Positions 35,884 through 46,500 of a DNA stretch of 64,000 nt are shown in pieces (positions within the stretch are counted from its first letter, which is position 1; every line of letters starts with the position of its first letter). Source of the DNA: Adhaeribacter pallidiroseus (GTDB lineage: Bacteria > Bacteroidota > Bacteroidia > Cytophagales > Hymenobacteraceae); assembly GCF_003340495.1 (NCBI RefSeq), contig NZ_QASA01000001.1, forward strand, positions 4,464,001 through 4,528,000, written 5' to 3'. The notes under the pieces were generated by a model. It was not told where the DNA came from, did no database searches, and saw nothing but the letters and a program-made list of their open reading frames with translations. The translations under genes and the position numbers were made by a program.

Positions 35884-36876
35884 ATGCGCCTTGTTCGACA
35901 TCCGGTTTTGTGTAATTACTACGTAACGTACCGTTGCAATGCGCGGTGTTCGTTCTGTGATATCTGGGAAAAGCCGTCGCCGTACATTCAGCTACGTGAT
36001 GTAGAAAAGAACTTGCGCGACTTGCGGGAACTGGGGGTACAGGTAATTGATTTTACGGGCGGCGAACCGTTGCTGCACCAGCAAATCGATCAATTTTTAA
36101 AATTGGCGCACGACATGGGTTTTATCACCACGCTTACCACCAACTGTTTGCTGTACCCAAAATGGGCCGAGCGCTTACGGGGCAAACTAGATATGCTGCA
36201 TTTTTCGCTGGATGCCGCCGTGCAGGAACGCCACGACCAGGGCCGCGGTGTGGCTTGCTTCGATTTCGTGCTGGAGTCGATTAAAATTGCTAAAAGCCTG
36301 GGCGAGCGACCCGATATTTTGTTTACCGTTTTCAGCGAGAACCTGGACCAGGCAGAGGCTGTGTACCACCAAATTGCCTTACCGAATAATTTAATGCTCC
36401 TGCTTAACCCGGCTTTTACCTACAATGCTGTGGAAACCGGTCCGCCTTTAACCTTACCGGAACTAGAATACCTCTCCGCCTTTGGTAAACGGCGCAATGT
36501 GTACCTGAACGAAGGCTTTATGCAATTGCGCCGCGATGGCGGCAATCATGCGGCTGCTCCGGTTTGCAAAGCCGCCAGCACTACGTTGGTTATTTCGCCG
36601 GAAAACGAGTTGGTGTTACCGTGTTACCATTTAGGCGAAAAGAAGTTCCGGATAGAAGAAAATTTAAAAAAACTGTATCAGTCCGAAGAGGTGCGCCAAT
36701 TAATTTCTTTGGAAGGCCGCTTACCTGCTTGCGAAGGCTGCACCATTAATTGTTACATGCAGCCTAGTTTTGCCGTGGAGCTAAATTCGTATTTCTGGAA
36801 AGCTTTGCCCAGCACGCTTAAATACAACTGGCAAAAAGGCACCTGGAAGCGATTATTGCGGCAAGCAATGGTCTGA
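35884..36876 (+). CDS. Radical SAM enzyme with SPASM-like C-terminus
   Basis: 330 residues. The cluster motif C18-x3-C22-x2-C25 (CNARCSFC) binds the 4Fe-4S cluster that cleaves S-adenosylmethionine; FTGGEP is the SAM-binding motif. A C-terminal set of cysteines (VCKAAS, LPCYHL, CEGCTINC) suggests a SPASM-type auxiliary cluster, as in peptide- or protein-modifying enzymes. No precursor peptide is seen nearby. It is the first host gene past the integrated element. Substrate unknown. Confidence 0.88.
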   Translation: MRLVRHPVLCNYYVTYRCNARCSFCDIWEKPSPYIQLRDVEKNLRDLRELGVQVIDFTGGEPLLHQQIDQFLKLAHDMGFITTLTTNCLLYPKWAERLRGKLDMLHFSLDAAVQERHDQGRGVACFDFVLESIKIAKSLGERPDILFTVFSENLDQAEAVYHQIALPNNLMLLLNPAFTYNAVETGPPLTLPELEYLSAFGKRRNVYLNEGFMQLRRDGGNHAAAPVCKAASTTLVISPENELVLPCYHLGEKKFRIEENLKKLYQSEEVRQLISLEGRLPACEGCTINCYMQPSFAVELNSYFWKALPSTLKYNWQKGTWKRLLRQAMV

Positions 36877-37000
36877 ATCGCGGATTTAACGGATTACACG
36901 GATTTCGTGGATTAGTCTTTGATAATTTTAAGATAACTAGATTTTATATTTCGATTTATTCCTGCATTATTGATCTACATAAAAACTTAATCAATCCGAC

Positions 37001-37465
37001 ATGTACTCCACTTTGTTAACTTTGCACTCCTGGGTGCGGTGGTTGGTTTTAGTTAGTTTGCTTTTAGCACTTTTTTACGCTTACCGGGGCTGGTTCACGA
37101 ATAAGCCTTTTACTAAATCCGATAATACTATCCGGAACCTAGCTACTAGCTTTGCGCATATTCAAATACTACTGGGGCTTTGTTTGTATTATATTAGCCC
37201 CATCACTACTTATTTCCTACACAACTTTAAAGAGGCCGTACACCAACGGGAAATCCGGTTTTTCGGTATGGAGCATAGCTCCGTAATGTTTATAGCCTTG
37301 GTTGTTATTACCATTGGTTCCAGCAAAGCCAAACGCCATTCCCAGGACAAGCAAAAATTTAAAATTATGGCCCTTTGGTTTACTATTGGCTTACTCTTAA
37401 TTCTTTCTTCTATTCCCTGGGCTTTTTCGCCGTTGGTAAGCCGTCCGTATTTTAGAGCGTTTTAA
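37001..37465 (+). CDS. Four-helix membrane protein, cytochrome b-like
   Basis: 154 residues with four predicted membrane helices and histidines near their ends (LHSWVRW at the start, then FAHIQ and MEHSS). Bacteroidota proteins of this kind are often labelled cytochrome b. Haem binding is not proven by sequence. Monocistronic, closed by a strong terminator. Confidence 0.75.
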   Translation: MYSTLLTLHSWVRWLVLVSLLLALFYAYRGWFTNKPFTKSDNTIRNLATSFAHIQILLGLCLYYISPITTYFLHNFKEAVHQREIRFFGMEHSSVMFIALVVITIGSSKAKRHSQDKQKFKIMALWFTIGLLLILSSIPWAFSPLVSRPYFRAF

Positions 37466-37472
37466 TAAATAA

Positions 37473-37501
37473 AAAAGGCTCGTTGTAGTAACGAGCCTTT
37501 T
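37473..37501. terminator. Bidirectional intrinsic terminator
   Basis: AAAAGGCTCGTT/AACGAGCCTTTT with a five-base loop. It lies between the membrane protein gene and the convergent SusD-like gene and can serve both. Confidence 0.8.
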
Positions 37502-37520
37502 GAATGAAATATTTAGAATT

Positions 37521-39248
37521 TTAATATCCCGGGTTTTGCGTTAAGGTATTCTGGCCGTTTACCTTGCTGTTAAATATTTCCTGCAACGGTATCGGGAAGT
37601 ACTCGTGTTTGCCCGTCACAAACTGTACGCCAGCCAGGTAAGACCGTTTTTTAGATTCGGTGGCGTAGTAGTTGTTCAGGGTTTCGGCGGCAATGCCCCA
37701 GCGTACCAAATCAAAGCGGCGGTGGCCTTCCATGCCAAACTCTAAACGTTCTTCAAACTGTACCGCTTTGCGGGCAATCGCCGGGTCGGTCCAGGGGGTG
37801 GTGTACTCATTAATCACGTAATTAGCAGCCGGAGCACCGGCGGCCGTTTTCACGAAACCATCGGGGTTAGCGGCTCTTCTTCTGATCTGGTTCACGTAGC
37901 CGCGAGCTGCTTCTAAATTACCTAGTTCGGTTTCAATTTCGGCCAGCCAAAGCAGCACGTGCGAGTACCGGATCAGGCGGTAGTTGTTGGCATTTAAGCG
38001 GGGATTGCCGGCAAAAGTATTGGTACCCACATCAGAGCGGTACATCACGTGTTTTTTAGGCGAGTATGGTCCCCCGTATGCCTGGTCGCGGACGTAGGTT
38101 TTGCCCGGATGCACGCCCCAATCCAGGAACGGAATACCCCGGCGACCTACCGTCCAGTCGAGGCGGGGATCAACGCTGCCCGCGTAAGGTGTAAAGGGCT
38201 GCGTCGCTTCAATGCCCTGGTCGCTGGTTACGTCTTCCGCGTTAAAAGAATCGAACAGGGGCAAACCATCGGTCCCGGTTTTAAAAGCATTTACTAAGTT
38301 CTGGGAAGGCTGGAAGAAACCGCAGCAAGTTGTTACGCCACCACCCCCGTACGGATAATTTAAAGTAGAACCAATATTACCGTTTTCACCGCCTGAGGCA
38401 CCATCGTTTACGGAATACTGAACTTCAAAAATAGACTCGGCGTTGTTGTTCGTTACGGCTTTAAAGTTATCGTGGTAGCGATCCACTAACCGATACTGGT
38501 TGCTGGCCACAATGGCTTCGAGTAAGGTTTTCGCTTCGGCGTATTTTTTCTGAAATAAATACGCTTTGGCCATAGTGGCCCCGGCGGCCCATTTAGTAGC
38601 CCGCCCCACCTGGGTTTGCTTCGGTGGTAAATTTTCGTACGCAAAGGTTAAATCCGCTAATATCTTCGGCCAAATGTCTTCGGTATTGGTTCTTTTGGTA
38701 CTTTCCAGGTCGTTCGGGTTGTAAATTGTTTCGTCGATGTACGGCACCATGTTAAACATTTTTTTCAGTTCAAAATGGTAATGTCCCCGTAAAAACCGGG
38801 ACTCGGCGGTAATTTGCACACGTTCGGCATCGGTTACATCGGTAACTTTGGCTAAGGTTTGCAACACGTCGTTGGTACGGGCAATGCCATCGTACATGCC
38901 CCGCCACTTACCCCGGAAGTAGATATTATCGGAAGAAATATTGCCTTGCTCAATTAAGGAAATGGGCGGTTGGTCGCCGGCAATGGTTCCTTTATAGGCA
39001 TCATCCGAAGCCACACTGCCATACACCCAGTTATCGGCCCCTACCTGGTACGAGCGGTATGCTCCTTCGGGAGTGGCCCAGCCATCCAGCAAAGAATAAG
39101 CGCCCACCAGCAGGGAGTTTACTCCCCGGCTGGTTGTTAGCGCATCCACGGTTAAAGCCGCTTTTGGTTTTACGTCCAGAAAAGAATCGGAGCAGGAGCT
39201 TAATACACTGAGTAAAATGCTACTGCCTAAAATTATACTTTTTTTCAT
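37521..39248 (-). CDS. SusD/RagB family nutrient-binding lipoprotein
   Basis: 575 residues. A lipoprotein signal ends at the lipobox cysteine (SVLSSCSDSFLD), followed by the TPR-rich SusD fold; the C-terminal KHEYFPIPLQEI and NPGY are typical of the family. SusD proteins sit on the cell surface as the lid of the SusC transporter and bind glycans or peptides. It is 45 bases after the susC-like gene in the same operon. No enzyme genes are nearby, so the substrate cannot be inferred. Confidence 0.93.
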   Translation of the reverse strand: MKKSIILGSSILLSVLSSCSDSFLDVKPKAALTVDALTTSRGVNSLLVGAYSLLDGWATPEGAYRSYQVGADNWVYGSVASDDAYKGTIAGDQPPISLIEQGNISSDNIYFRGKWRGMYDGIARTNDVLQTLAKVTDVTDAERVQITAESRFLRGHYHFELKKMFNMVPYIDETIYNPNDLESTKRTNTEDIWPKILADLTFAYENLPPKQTQVGRATKWAAGATMAKAYLFQKKYAEAKTLLEAIVASNQYRLVDRYHDNFKAVTNNNAESIFEVQYSVNDGASGGENGNIGSTLNYPYGGGGVTTCCGFFQPSQNLVNAFKTGTDGLPLFDSFNAEDVTSDQGIEATQPFTPYAGSVDPRLDWTVGRRGIPFLDWGVHPGKTYVRDQAYGGPYSPKKHVMYRSDVGTNTFAGNPRLNANNYRLIRYSHVLLWLAEIETELGNLEAARGYVNQIRRRAANPDGFVKTAAGAPAANYVINEYTTPWTDPAIARKAVQFEERLEFGMEGHRRFDLVRWGIAAETLNNYYATESKKRSYLAGVQFVTGKHEYFPIPLQEIFNSKVNGQNTLTQNPGY

Positions 39249-39293
39249 TTTTTAAAATTTTGGTGATTTATATAAATACAAAATCAGATCTTC

Positions 39294-42200
39294 TTAAAAA
39301 CTTACATTTAAACCTACCAGGTATTGCTTCGCAATCGGATAGTTACCGCCGTCTACGCCAATCTGGCGGTCGTTACCGGAGGTATAAGTACGCAGGTTTA
39401 CTTCGGGGTCCATGCCGGAATATTTGGTAGCAGTAAACACGTTTTGCCCTTGCACATACACCCGCACCGAACCTAAGCCAATTTTAGAAATAAGAAGAGC
39501 CGGCAGCGTATAGGTAAGCTGAATATTCTTCATCCGGAAGTAAGAACCATCTTCGAGGTAGTAAGTAGAGGGCAGAATACTTACCTGGTCGCTGGAGGTT
39601 AGTTGCGGCAAAATAGCATCCGTTTTACCGGGCCGCCAGGAGTCGTATAACATGCGTTTGCTGCGGTTGCCGCCAAAGGTGGGGAAATCGGTAAAGTATT
39701 TTACCATGTTAAATATTTCGTTGCCTTGCACGCCCTGACCAAAAATGCTTAAACCAAAGTTTTTATAGTTTACATTCAGGTTGATGCCGTAAGTAAAATC
39801 GGGATGCGGGCTGCCAATAATGGATAAATCTTTAGAATCAACTACGCCATCGCCGTTGACGTCGCGGTAATGGAAACGACCTGCTTTATTTTGATTTACA
39901 CCCAAATTGTTTTTAGGAGCGGCAGCAGCTTCGTCATCGCTCTGGAAAATACCATCGATGGTATAGCCGAAGAAAGAAGAAATAGGGTGCCCTTGCTGGG
40001 TTACCACAATGTTTTGAATACGCTCGTCGTTCAGGCCGAAGTATTGCGTATTGGGGTCGCCGGTAGTGGTTATTACCTCGTTGCGGTAAGTGCTTAAGTT
40101 ACCGCCAATGCTGTAGGTTAATTTACCATCGGCCGCCTGCCCATTATACGTTATGGCTGCATCTACGCCGCGATTGCGCATAGAACCGATATTCTGGAAA
40201 GGAGTAACCGCTACGCCAGAAGTAAGCGGAGCCTGCACCGGGAAGAGCATGTCGGAGGTGGTACGGGTATACCAATCAAAAGAAGCATCAATTTTATCGT
40301 TCAATAAAGAAAGGTCTAGGCCCACGTTAGTAGCGGTGGTAGTTTCCCATTTAGCATTGGCATTCCCAAATTGCGTTAACTCATAACCCGGAATGGCCGA
40401 GGTGCGGGTACCCCCTAAATCGTAGAAAGAAGTAATGGGGTTAGTGGAGTATTGCGTAATAGAATTGTAATTACCAATTTCCTGATTTCCGGTTTGCCCC
40501 CAGCCCACGCGCAGCTTGGCACGACTGAGCCAATTGCTCCAACTTTCGGCAAAGTTTTCTTCGGAAAACACCCAACCCGCGCTGGCGGCCGGAAAGTAAG
40601 CCGTCCGGAATTGCGGCGAAAAACGGGAAGAACGGTCGCGGCGAATAGTACCTTCGAGTAAGTATTTATCGGCGAAAGCGTAATTGGCTTTGGCAAACTC
40701 CGAAGCTAAAGCCCAGTTGTAGCCGCCCCCGTTATTGGTTTGCACCCCGGTACCACCGCTTAAATAACGGTTATCCAGATCATCGGAGGCAAAGTTGGTG
40801 CGCGACGCATCAAAAAATTCGTAATAATCTTTAATGGCTTCCGTACCAATTAAAAAATTTAACCGGTGATTATCACCCAGAGTAGCGTTATACGCCAAGG
40901 TATTAAACCAGGTCCAAGTCCACTCGTAATTGTTGGTAGTTTGTAAACTGTTGGACCCTCTGGCTTCCGCCGATTCGTAATCCCGGAAAGTATAGTTGCG
41001 GTAATTGTACAGGTTATAATCTATCCCAAAACTGGTCTTGGCGGTTAAATTTTTTAAAATATCTACCTCGGCGTAGGCATTGCCGAATAAACGGATTTCT
41101 CGTTGATTATTATCCTTATTGCGGTACAGCATACTTACCGGATTATTGGAGTTATCCAGGTCGGTACCGCGGGTTCCGGCAAAGTTACCGGCTACGTCGT
41201 AAACCGGAATGAGCGGCTGAATGCGATACGCAAAGGAAGTAGGGTTATTTTCGAAGCCGTTAGAACCCGGCTGAACCACCCGGTTACCAACGGCTACCTG
41301 AAAGTTCTCGCCTACCCGAATCCGTTTGTTCACGTTAAACTCGGTATTGGCCCGCAAAGAATAACGTTTGAAACCGGTATAAATCATGATTCCTTCCTGG
41401 TTAAAGTAATTGACCGACATGGCATAGCGGCCGCTTTCGTTGCCACCGGAAACACCTAACTGGTGGTTCTGGATGGGAGCCGGATCAAATATTTCGTCCA
41501 TCCAATCGGTGCCGGTTTTATTGGCTTTGGTAATCAACCATTTGGTTCGGTTAAAATTAGGATCGTCGATGTTGTTGCTGTAGTTTACGTATTTGCCAGT
41601 GGCATCCTGGGCTACCCGCGGATCGCCTTCCATAGCACCCGCCGGAAAAATATAATCCGGAATTACCGGATCTACGCCGTTGCCGAATTGCGCGTGCGCC
41701 GGATTACCGTTGGCACCTACGGCACCCGCATTCCGGCGCGACTCCCAAACTAACCGGGCGTATTCCTGGGTATTGAGCAAATCCAGAAACTTGCCGGGGC
41801 GTTGGGTTCCCACGTAAGTATCGTAAGTAAACACCGGTTTGCCAGCCTTGCCTTTTTTAGTGGTTACAATCACTACCCCGTTACCCGCCCGCGAACCATA
41901 GATCGAAGCCGCCGAAGCGTCTTTCAGAATCTGCATCGATTCAATATCGTTCAGGTTTAGGGTATTTAAATTACCCTTGGTTGGCACCCCGTCGATGACA
42001 TACAGCGGCGAGTTATCGTTGATGGTACCAAAACCGCGGATGCGCACCATAACGCCCCCACCCGGGCTGTTTTCGTTACCAACGGTTACCCCGGCTACTT
42101 TGCCTTGCATGGCTTGCCCCAGGTTAGTAGAGGGCGTGGCTAATAATTGCTTGGCATCGATAGTAGCTACCGCACCGGTAATGTCTTTTTTAGATTGGGC

Positions 42201-42629
42201 CGTGTAACCCGTAACTACTACTTCCTGCAAAGCTTTGGTATCGTCGGCTAAGGTAACGTTAACCGCACCCGGCCCGGAAAAAGATTTTTCCTGGGTAGCA
42301 AACCCAATAAACGAAAACACCAAAGTACCCGCACTTTCCGGCACCGTGAGCGAATAATTACCACTCGGGTCGGTGGTAGATCCGGTAGTGGTTCCTTTTA
42401 AAAGTACGGTAACCCCCGGTAAAGGCTCACCAGCCGCCGAAGAAACCCGGCCGGTAATGGTCCAGGTAACAAACCGGGAGGAAGTAGCAGCTTTGGTAGG
42501 TGCAAAACGAGGAGTTAAATTAAAGCTGGAAGCAGCACCCGCCAGGTTGCTGGTACTTCCAATAAAGGCACCAACCAGAAATAAACTACAAATCTGTCGT
42601 TGCCAATCAGGGGTAAAAGCTTTTTTCAT
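39294..42629 (-). CDS. SusC/RagA family TonB-dependent outer-membrane transporter
   Basis: 1,111 residues. After an export signal comes the carboxypeptidase-regulatory-like domain (about 55-135, TGRVSSAAGEPLPGVTVLLK), then the SusC signature (EVVVTGYTAQSKKDITGAVA), the plug domain (PLYVIDGVPTKG, DASAASIYGSRAGNGVV) and a long beta-barrel ending in LVGLNVSF. It imports oligomers together with the SusD lipoprotein, powered by TonB. First gene of the two-gene operon. Confidence 0.95.
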   Translation of the reverse strand: MKKAFTPDWQRQICSLFLVGAFIGSTSNLAGAASSFNLTPRFAPTKAATSSRFVTWTITGRVSSAAGEPLPGVTVLLKGTTTGSTTDPSGNYSLTVPESAGTLVFSFIGFATQEKSFSGPGAVNVTLADDTKALQEVVVTGYTAQSKKDITGAVATIDAKQLLATPSTNLGQAMQGKVAGVTVGNENSPGGGVMVRIRGFGTINDNSPLYVIDGVPTKGNLNTLNLNDIESMQILKDASAASIYGSRAGNGVVIVTTKKGKAGKPVFTYDTYVGTQRPGKFLDLLNTQEYARLVWESRRNAGAVGANGNPAHAQFGNGVDPVIPDYIFPAGAMEGDPRVAQDATGKYVNYSNNIDDPNFNRTKWLITKANKTGTDWMDEIFDPAPIQNHQLGVSGGNESGRYAMSVNYFNQEGIMIYTGFKRYSLRANTEFNVNKRIRVGENFQVAVGNRVVQPGSNGFENNPTSFAYRIQPLIPVYDVAGNFAGTRGTDLDNSNNPVSMLYRNKDNNQREIRLFGNAYAEVDILKNLTAKTSFGIDYNLYNYRNYTFRDYESAEARGSNSLQTTNNYEWTWTWFNTLAYNATLGDNHRLNFLIGTEAIKDYYEFFDASRTNFASDDLDNRYLSGGTGVQTNNGGGYNWALASEFAKANYAFADKYLLEGTIRRDRSSRFSPQFRTAYFPAASAGWVFSEENFAESWSNWLSRAKLRVGWGQTGNQEIGNYNSITQYSTNPITSFYDLGGTRTSAIPGYELTQFGNANAKWETTTATNVGLDLSLLNDKIDASFDWYTRTTSDMLFPVQAPLTSGVAVTPFQNIGSMRNRGVDAAITYNGQAADGKLTYSIGGNLSTYRNEVITTTGDPNTQYFGLNDERIQNIVVTQQGHPISSFFGYTIDGIFQSDDEAAAAPKNNLGVNQNKAGRFHYRDVNGDGVVDSKDLSIIGSPHPDFTYGINLNVNYKNFGLSIFGQGVQGNEIFNMVKYFTDFPTFGGNRSKRMLYDSWRPGKTDAILPQLTSSDQVSILPSTYYLEDGSYFRMKNIQLTYTLPALLISKIGLGSVRVYVQGQNVFTATKYSGMDPEVNLRTYTSGNDRQIGVDGGNYPIAKQYLVGLNVSF

Positions 42630-42956
42630 AATGGATGATTAAGGTTAAGAAAGGTAGCTAAAGCTAATATTATTTTAAATACTAGTTGATTACCAGAAGA
42701 TTAAATTTAAATAAATAGTAAAATGATTATAATACGTTGTCTTTTTTAGAATTTTTGTAGCGATTGAAGCAATTTTTTAAATATTTGTTTACTCTTCGGT
42801 TTTCTTTGGTGCAGCAAGTGCGTAAACTTGGTGAGGAATTTTAAATAAATGATTTTCAGAGCAAACCGGATTACTCGCTCCGAATTACTGTTAAACTAAA
42901 AACAACTTGTTATATTGGTTTTGCATTTACTTATACAGCTACTAAAAAAATAAGCC
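42630..42956. other. Divergent intergenic region
   Basis: AT-rich, 327 bases, between the susC-like gene and the carbonic-anhydrase-like gene. It must hold both promoters. I see no sigma/anti-sigma gene or RNA here and cannot place boxes with confidence. Confidence 0.4.
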
Positions 42957-43481
42957 GTGCCGCTCTTACTGCCCGTTGAAGATAAATTTCCAGCTTTTGG
43001 CGAGAACTGTTTTATTGCCGAAAACGCCACTGTGGTAGGCGATGTAATACTGGGTAAGGATTGTACCATTTGGTTTAACGCCGTCATCCGGGGCGATGTG
43101 AACAGTATCCGGATTGGCGACAAAACTAATATTCAGGATGGGGCTATTATTCATTGTACTTACCAGCGGGCCGCTACGGTTATTGGCAGCAACGTATCGG
43201 TGGGACACAATGCTATCGTGCACGGCTGCACCATTCAGGATAATGTCTTGGTAGGAATGGGGGCAATTGTAATGGATAACGCCGTGGTACAGGAGCATTG
43301 CATTATTGCCGCCGGCGCCATTGTGCTGGAAAATACCGTTTGCGAAGCCGGATTTATTTACGCCGGCATTCCGGCCCGGAAAGTAAAACCAGTAAGCGAC
43401 GAACAGAAAACTGGCATGGCTCGTACGGCTAACAATTATGTAATGTACGCGGGTTGGTTTCAGCCAAAGCCTAAAAATTAA
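42957..43481 (+). CDS. Gamma-carbonic anhydrase-like hexapeptide-repeat protein
   Basis: 174 residues from a GTG start. Left-handed beta-helix hexapeptide repeats run through most of the chain (VVGDVILGKDCTIWFNAV and similar), and three histidines, H66 (GAIIHCT), H84 (VGHNAI) and H89 (IVHGC), sit where the family binds zinc. Related to YrdA/PaaY-type proteins; carbonic anhydrase activity in this branch is variable. Monocistronic, ended by a hairpin terminator. Confidence 0.88.
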   Translation: MPLLLPVEDKFPAFGENCFIAENATVVGDVILGKDCTIWFNAVIRGDVNSIRIGDKTNIQDGAIIHCTYQRAATVIGSNVSVGHNAIVHGCTIQDNVLVGMGAIVMDNAVVQEHCIIAAGAIVLENTVCEAGFIYAGIPARKVKPVSDEQKTGMARTANNYVMYAGWFQPKPKN

Positions 43482-43490
43482 AAATTTAAA

Positions 43491-43528
43491 AAAAGCCAGC
43501 TCCTGAATGATTTGAAGCTGGCTTTTTT
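43491..43528. terminator. Bidirectional intrinsic terminator
   Basis: AAAAGCCAGCT/AGCTGGCTTTT stem with a 14-base loop, followed by T residues, between two convergent genes. Confidence 0.8.
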
Positions 43529-43558
43529 AAATTTTTAATTTTGTATCATCAATAAAAA

Positions 43559-46500
43559 CTACCGGGTCAGCAATACTCTCTGGTGGTTCACGTGTTCTTT
43601 CCCTTGCAGGCGTAAGATATAGATGCCCGCCGCCGATTTACTTGCCTGCCATTTACACGCATATTGTTGCGCGGCCTTTGCTTCTCCTTGGAACAAAGTG
43701 GTTATTTCGTGTCCCTGACCGTTGTATACTTTTAAACTGACCATTTGGGTTTGGGGTACGCTAAAGTTAATAGTAAGCTCCTGGACAAAAGGATTCGGGT
43801 AAGTGGCCAAGGCAAAGTGTCGGCTGGGCTTTGTTGCTTCTGTGTTCACAGCAGGCAGTACGGGTGCGAGTAACGGTGTCAGTGCTTCGGGAGCTACTTT
43901 CAGGAGCCAGTAATCATTTTCCCCCTGGCTGGTTTGGGTTTTATCGCCACTTATGCCCGAGTTAGATCGCCCACCTAGTAAATAACCGCCATCATCCGTT
44001 TGCCAAACGTTACGTAATTCTTCTGCATTGTTTCCGCCAAACCGTTTATCCCATAGCTTGGTACCCGTAGCATTGATTTTAACTAACCAATAATCGCTAC
44101 TGCCCTGACTGGCCTGGCTTTTATCACCGCTTTGGCCGGAGAAAGAAGTTCCGCCCAGCAAGTAACCACCATCATTATCCTGAGTAAGGGCACGCAAAGT
44201 TTCTTCGCCAGAGCCTCCATAGGTTTTATCCCATTGCTTAGCCCCGCTTCCGTTTACTTGCACCAACCAGTAATCCTGACCGCCTTGGCTCAACTGGCTT
44301 TTTTCGCCAGTTTTACCCGAAGCACTGATCCCCGCCAGCAAAATAGTATCTTTATCTGGATTTAGTAAGGAAAATAATTGATCGGGGCCGCTACCACCGT
44401 AACGTTTGTCCCACAACTTTTGGCCTTCGCTGGTAGTTTTCACCAACCAGTAATCCGAACTGCCTTGGCTACCCTGGCTTTTATCGCCCCCAGCCGAAGA
44501 AAAAGAAGTGCCGCCCAAAAGTAAATCCCCGTTTTCCAATACGGCTACATCTTCCAGGTAATCGTGCGCGGCTCCCCCCAAGCGCTGGTCCCAGGATTTA
44601 AAACCATTGAAATGATTAATCTTTACCAACCAGTAATCTTGTCCGCCGCGGCTATGCTGCGTTTTACCATTACCCGCAGGTGAATTGCTGTAACCGGCTA
44701 ACAGGTACCGGCCGTCGGGCAAAATTTTAATTTTTCGTAAATCTTCCGAACCACTGCCGCCGTAACTTTGGTCCCATTGTTTCTCACCGCTGCTACTTAT
44801 CTTTATTACCCACATATCTTTACCGCCTTTATTAGCCGCTGTTTTGTCGCCGCCAATCCCCGAATCTGAGTTACCGCCTAACAAGAAACTGCCATCGGGA
44901 GTGGCTATTAGCGTGTTCAGGTAATCGCGCCCGGTGCCCCCGTAGCGTTTATCCCAGAGTTTGTTACCGGCTGCATCAGTTTTTACTACCCAATAATCGC
45001 TTTTGCCCTGGCTATTCTGACTTTTGTCGCCGGTCTGTTGCGAGTAAGAATATCCCCCTAATAAGTAGCCCCCATCGGCAGTTGGCAGCATAGCTGTAAA
45101 ATTATCTGCATTATTGCCCCCAAAGCGCCGGTTCCAGGTTGCCAGGTTAGCAGGCGGAAAGGCAGTTATTTCGGTTTGTACCAGCCAGAAATCAGAATTG
45201 CCTTTACTAGGTTCGCTTTTTTCGTAACCAACCCCCGAGTTAGAGGAACCTCCCAACAAATATCCGCCGGCAGCGATTGGCACAATGGCCGCTAGTTCAT
45301 CAGCGTTTTGGCCGCCAAATACTTTATCAGCGATTTTTGCTCCACTTTCATCTATTTCCAAAAGCCAATAATCAGAGCTACCGCGATTGGCTTCGCTCCG
45401 GCTGCCGCCACGATCTGAATAGCTATACCCGGCTAGTAAAAAATTACCCGTGGGGGTAGGTAAAATATCTACCAGAAAGGAACGGTTGGTTTCGCAGGCG
45501 GCACAAGGAAAGATAGAGCTTCCGCTGTAAACTTTCTCCCAGATTTTATCACCGGTTGCATTTATTTTTATTATCCAATACGCCAAGGTTTCGGAGCCGG
45601 AATAACCACCCACTAAATAGCTTCCGTCTGGGATACTGGTTATAGCGGTTAAGTGGTCTACCCAATCCCGGTCGTATGCTTTATCCCAGAGTATTTCGCC
45701 TTGAGGGTTTACCTTCACTATCCAGTAATCGGTTAAATGATATTCATCGGTGTCGCGGTACCCGCCTAACAAGTAATTGCCATCGGGAGTAGCCATTATA
45801 GTAGTTAACTTATCTTCGTAGGCGTTTCCTAAAGTTTTGTCCCAGATTTTTTTACCTTGGTTATTGATCTTTACCACCCAAAAATCAGCGTAATTAAATC
45901 TGGCATTAGGCGGCCCCTGGTTGCTGTCACTTTTATCGCCGCTTTTATTTGATTTAGAGGAACCGCCCAGTAAATACCCGCCATCGGGGGTAGCTACTAT
46001 TACCGAAAGATTATCATCTAAATCACCACCAAATGTTTGGTCCCACATTTTTGTGCCGACCGCATTTATTTTAATAATCCAGTAATCTGCCTTTCCCCGG
46101 CTGCCTTCGCTTTTATCGTGTTCCTTCCCCGAAGTGGAAGAGCCACCCAACAAGTAACCACCATCGGGAGTTGCCAGTATTACCGATAGCGTTTCTTTAC
46201 CTGTACCGCCAAAAGATTTATCCCAAATCTTATTTTTATCGGCCCCTACCTTCACCAGCCAGTAATCCGAAGAATCCCTAAGAGCCATACTTTTATCGCC
46301 GGACTTACCCGAATAAGAAGTACCCGCCAACAGGTAACCGCCATCCGGGAGAGTTACTATATCTGCCAGCCAGTCTGTGCTATCGCCGCCAATGGTTTTA
46401 TCCGGCAATGTAACAAATCGGTGTACCCGAAAACTCGTGGTATTTTCTACGGGGCTGTAGGTAGCATTCCCGGCCTGGAAAGCCCGAACGACAACCGTAC

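Noticed and set aside
37001-37465. Proven cytochrome b
   Set aside because: Histidines are present but no paired haem-ligand pattern is certain, so only a cytochrome b-like label is used.
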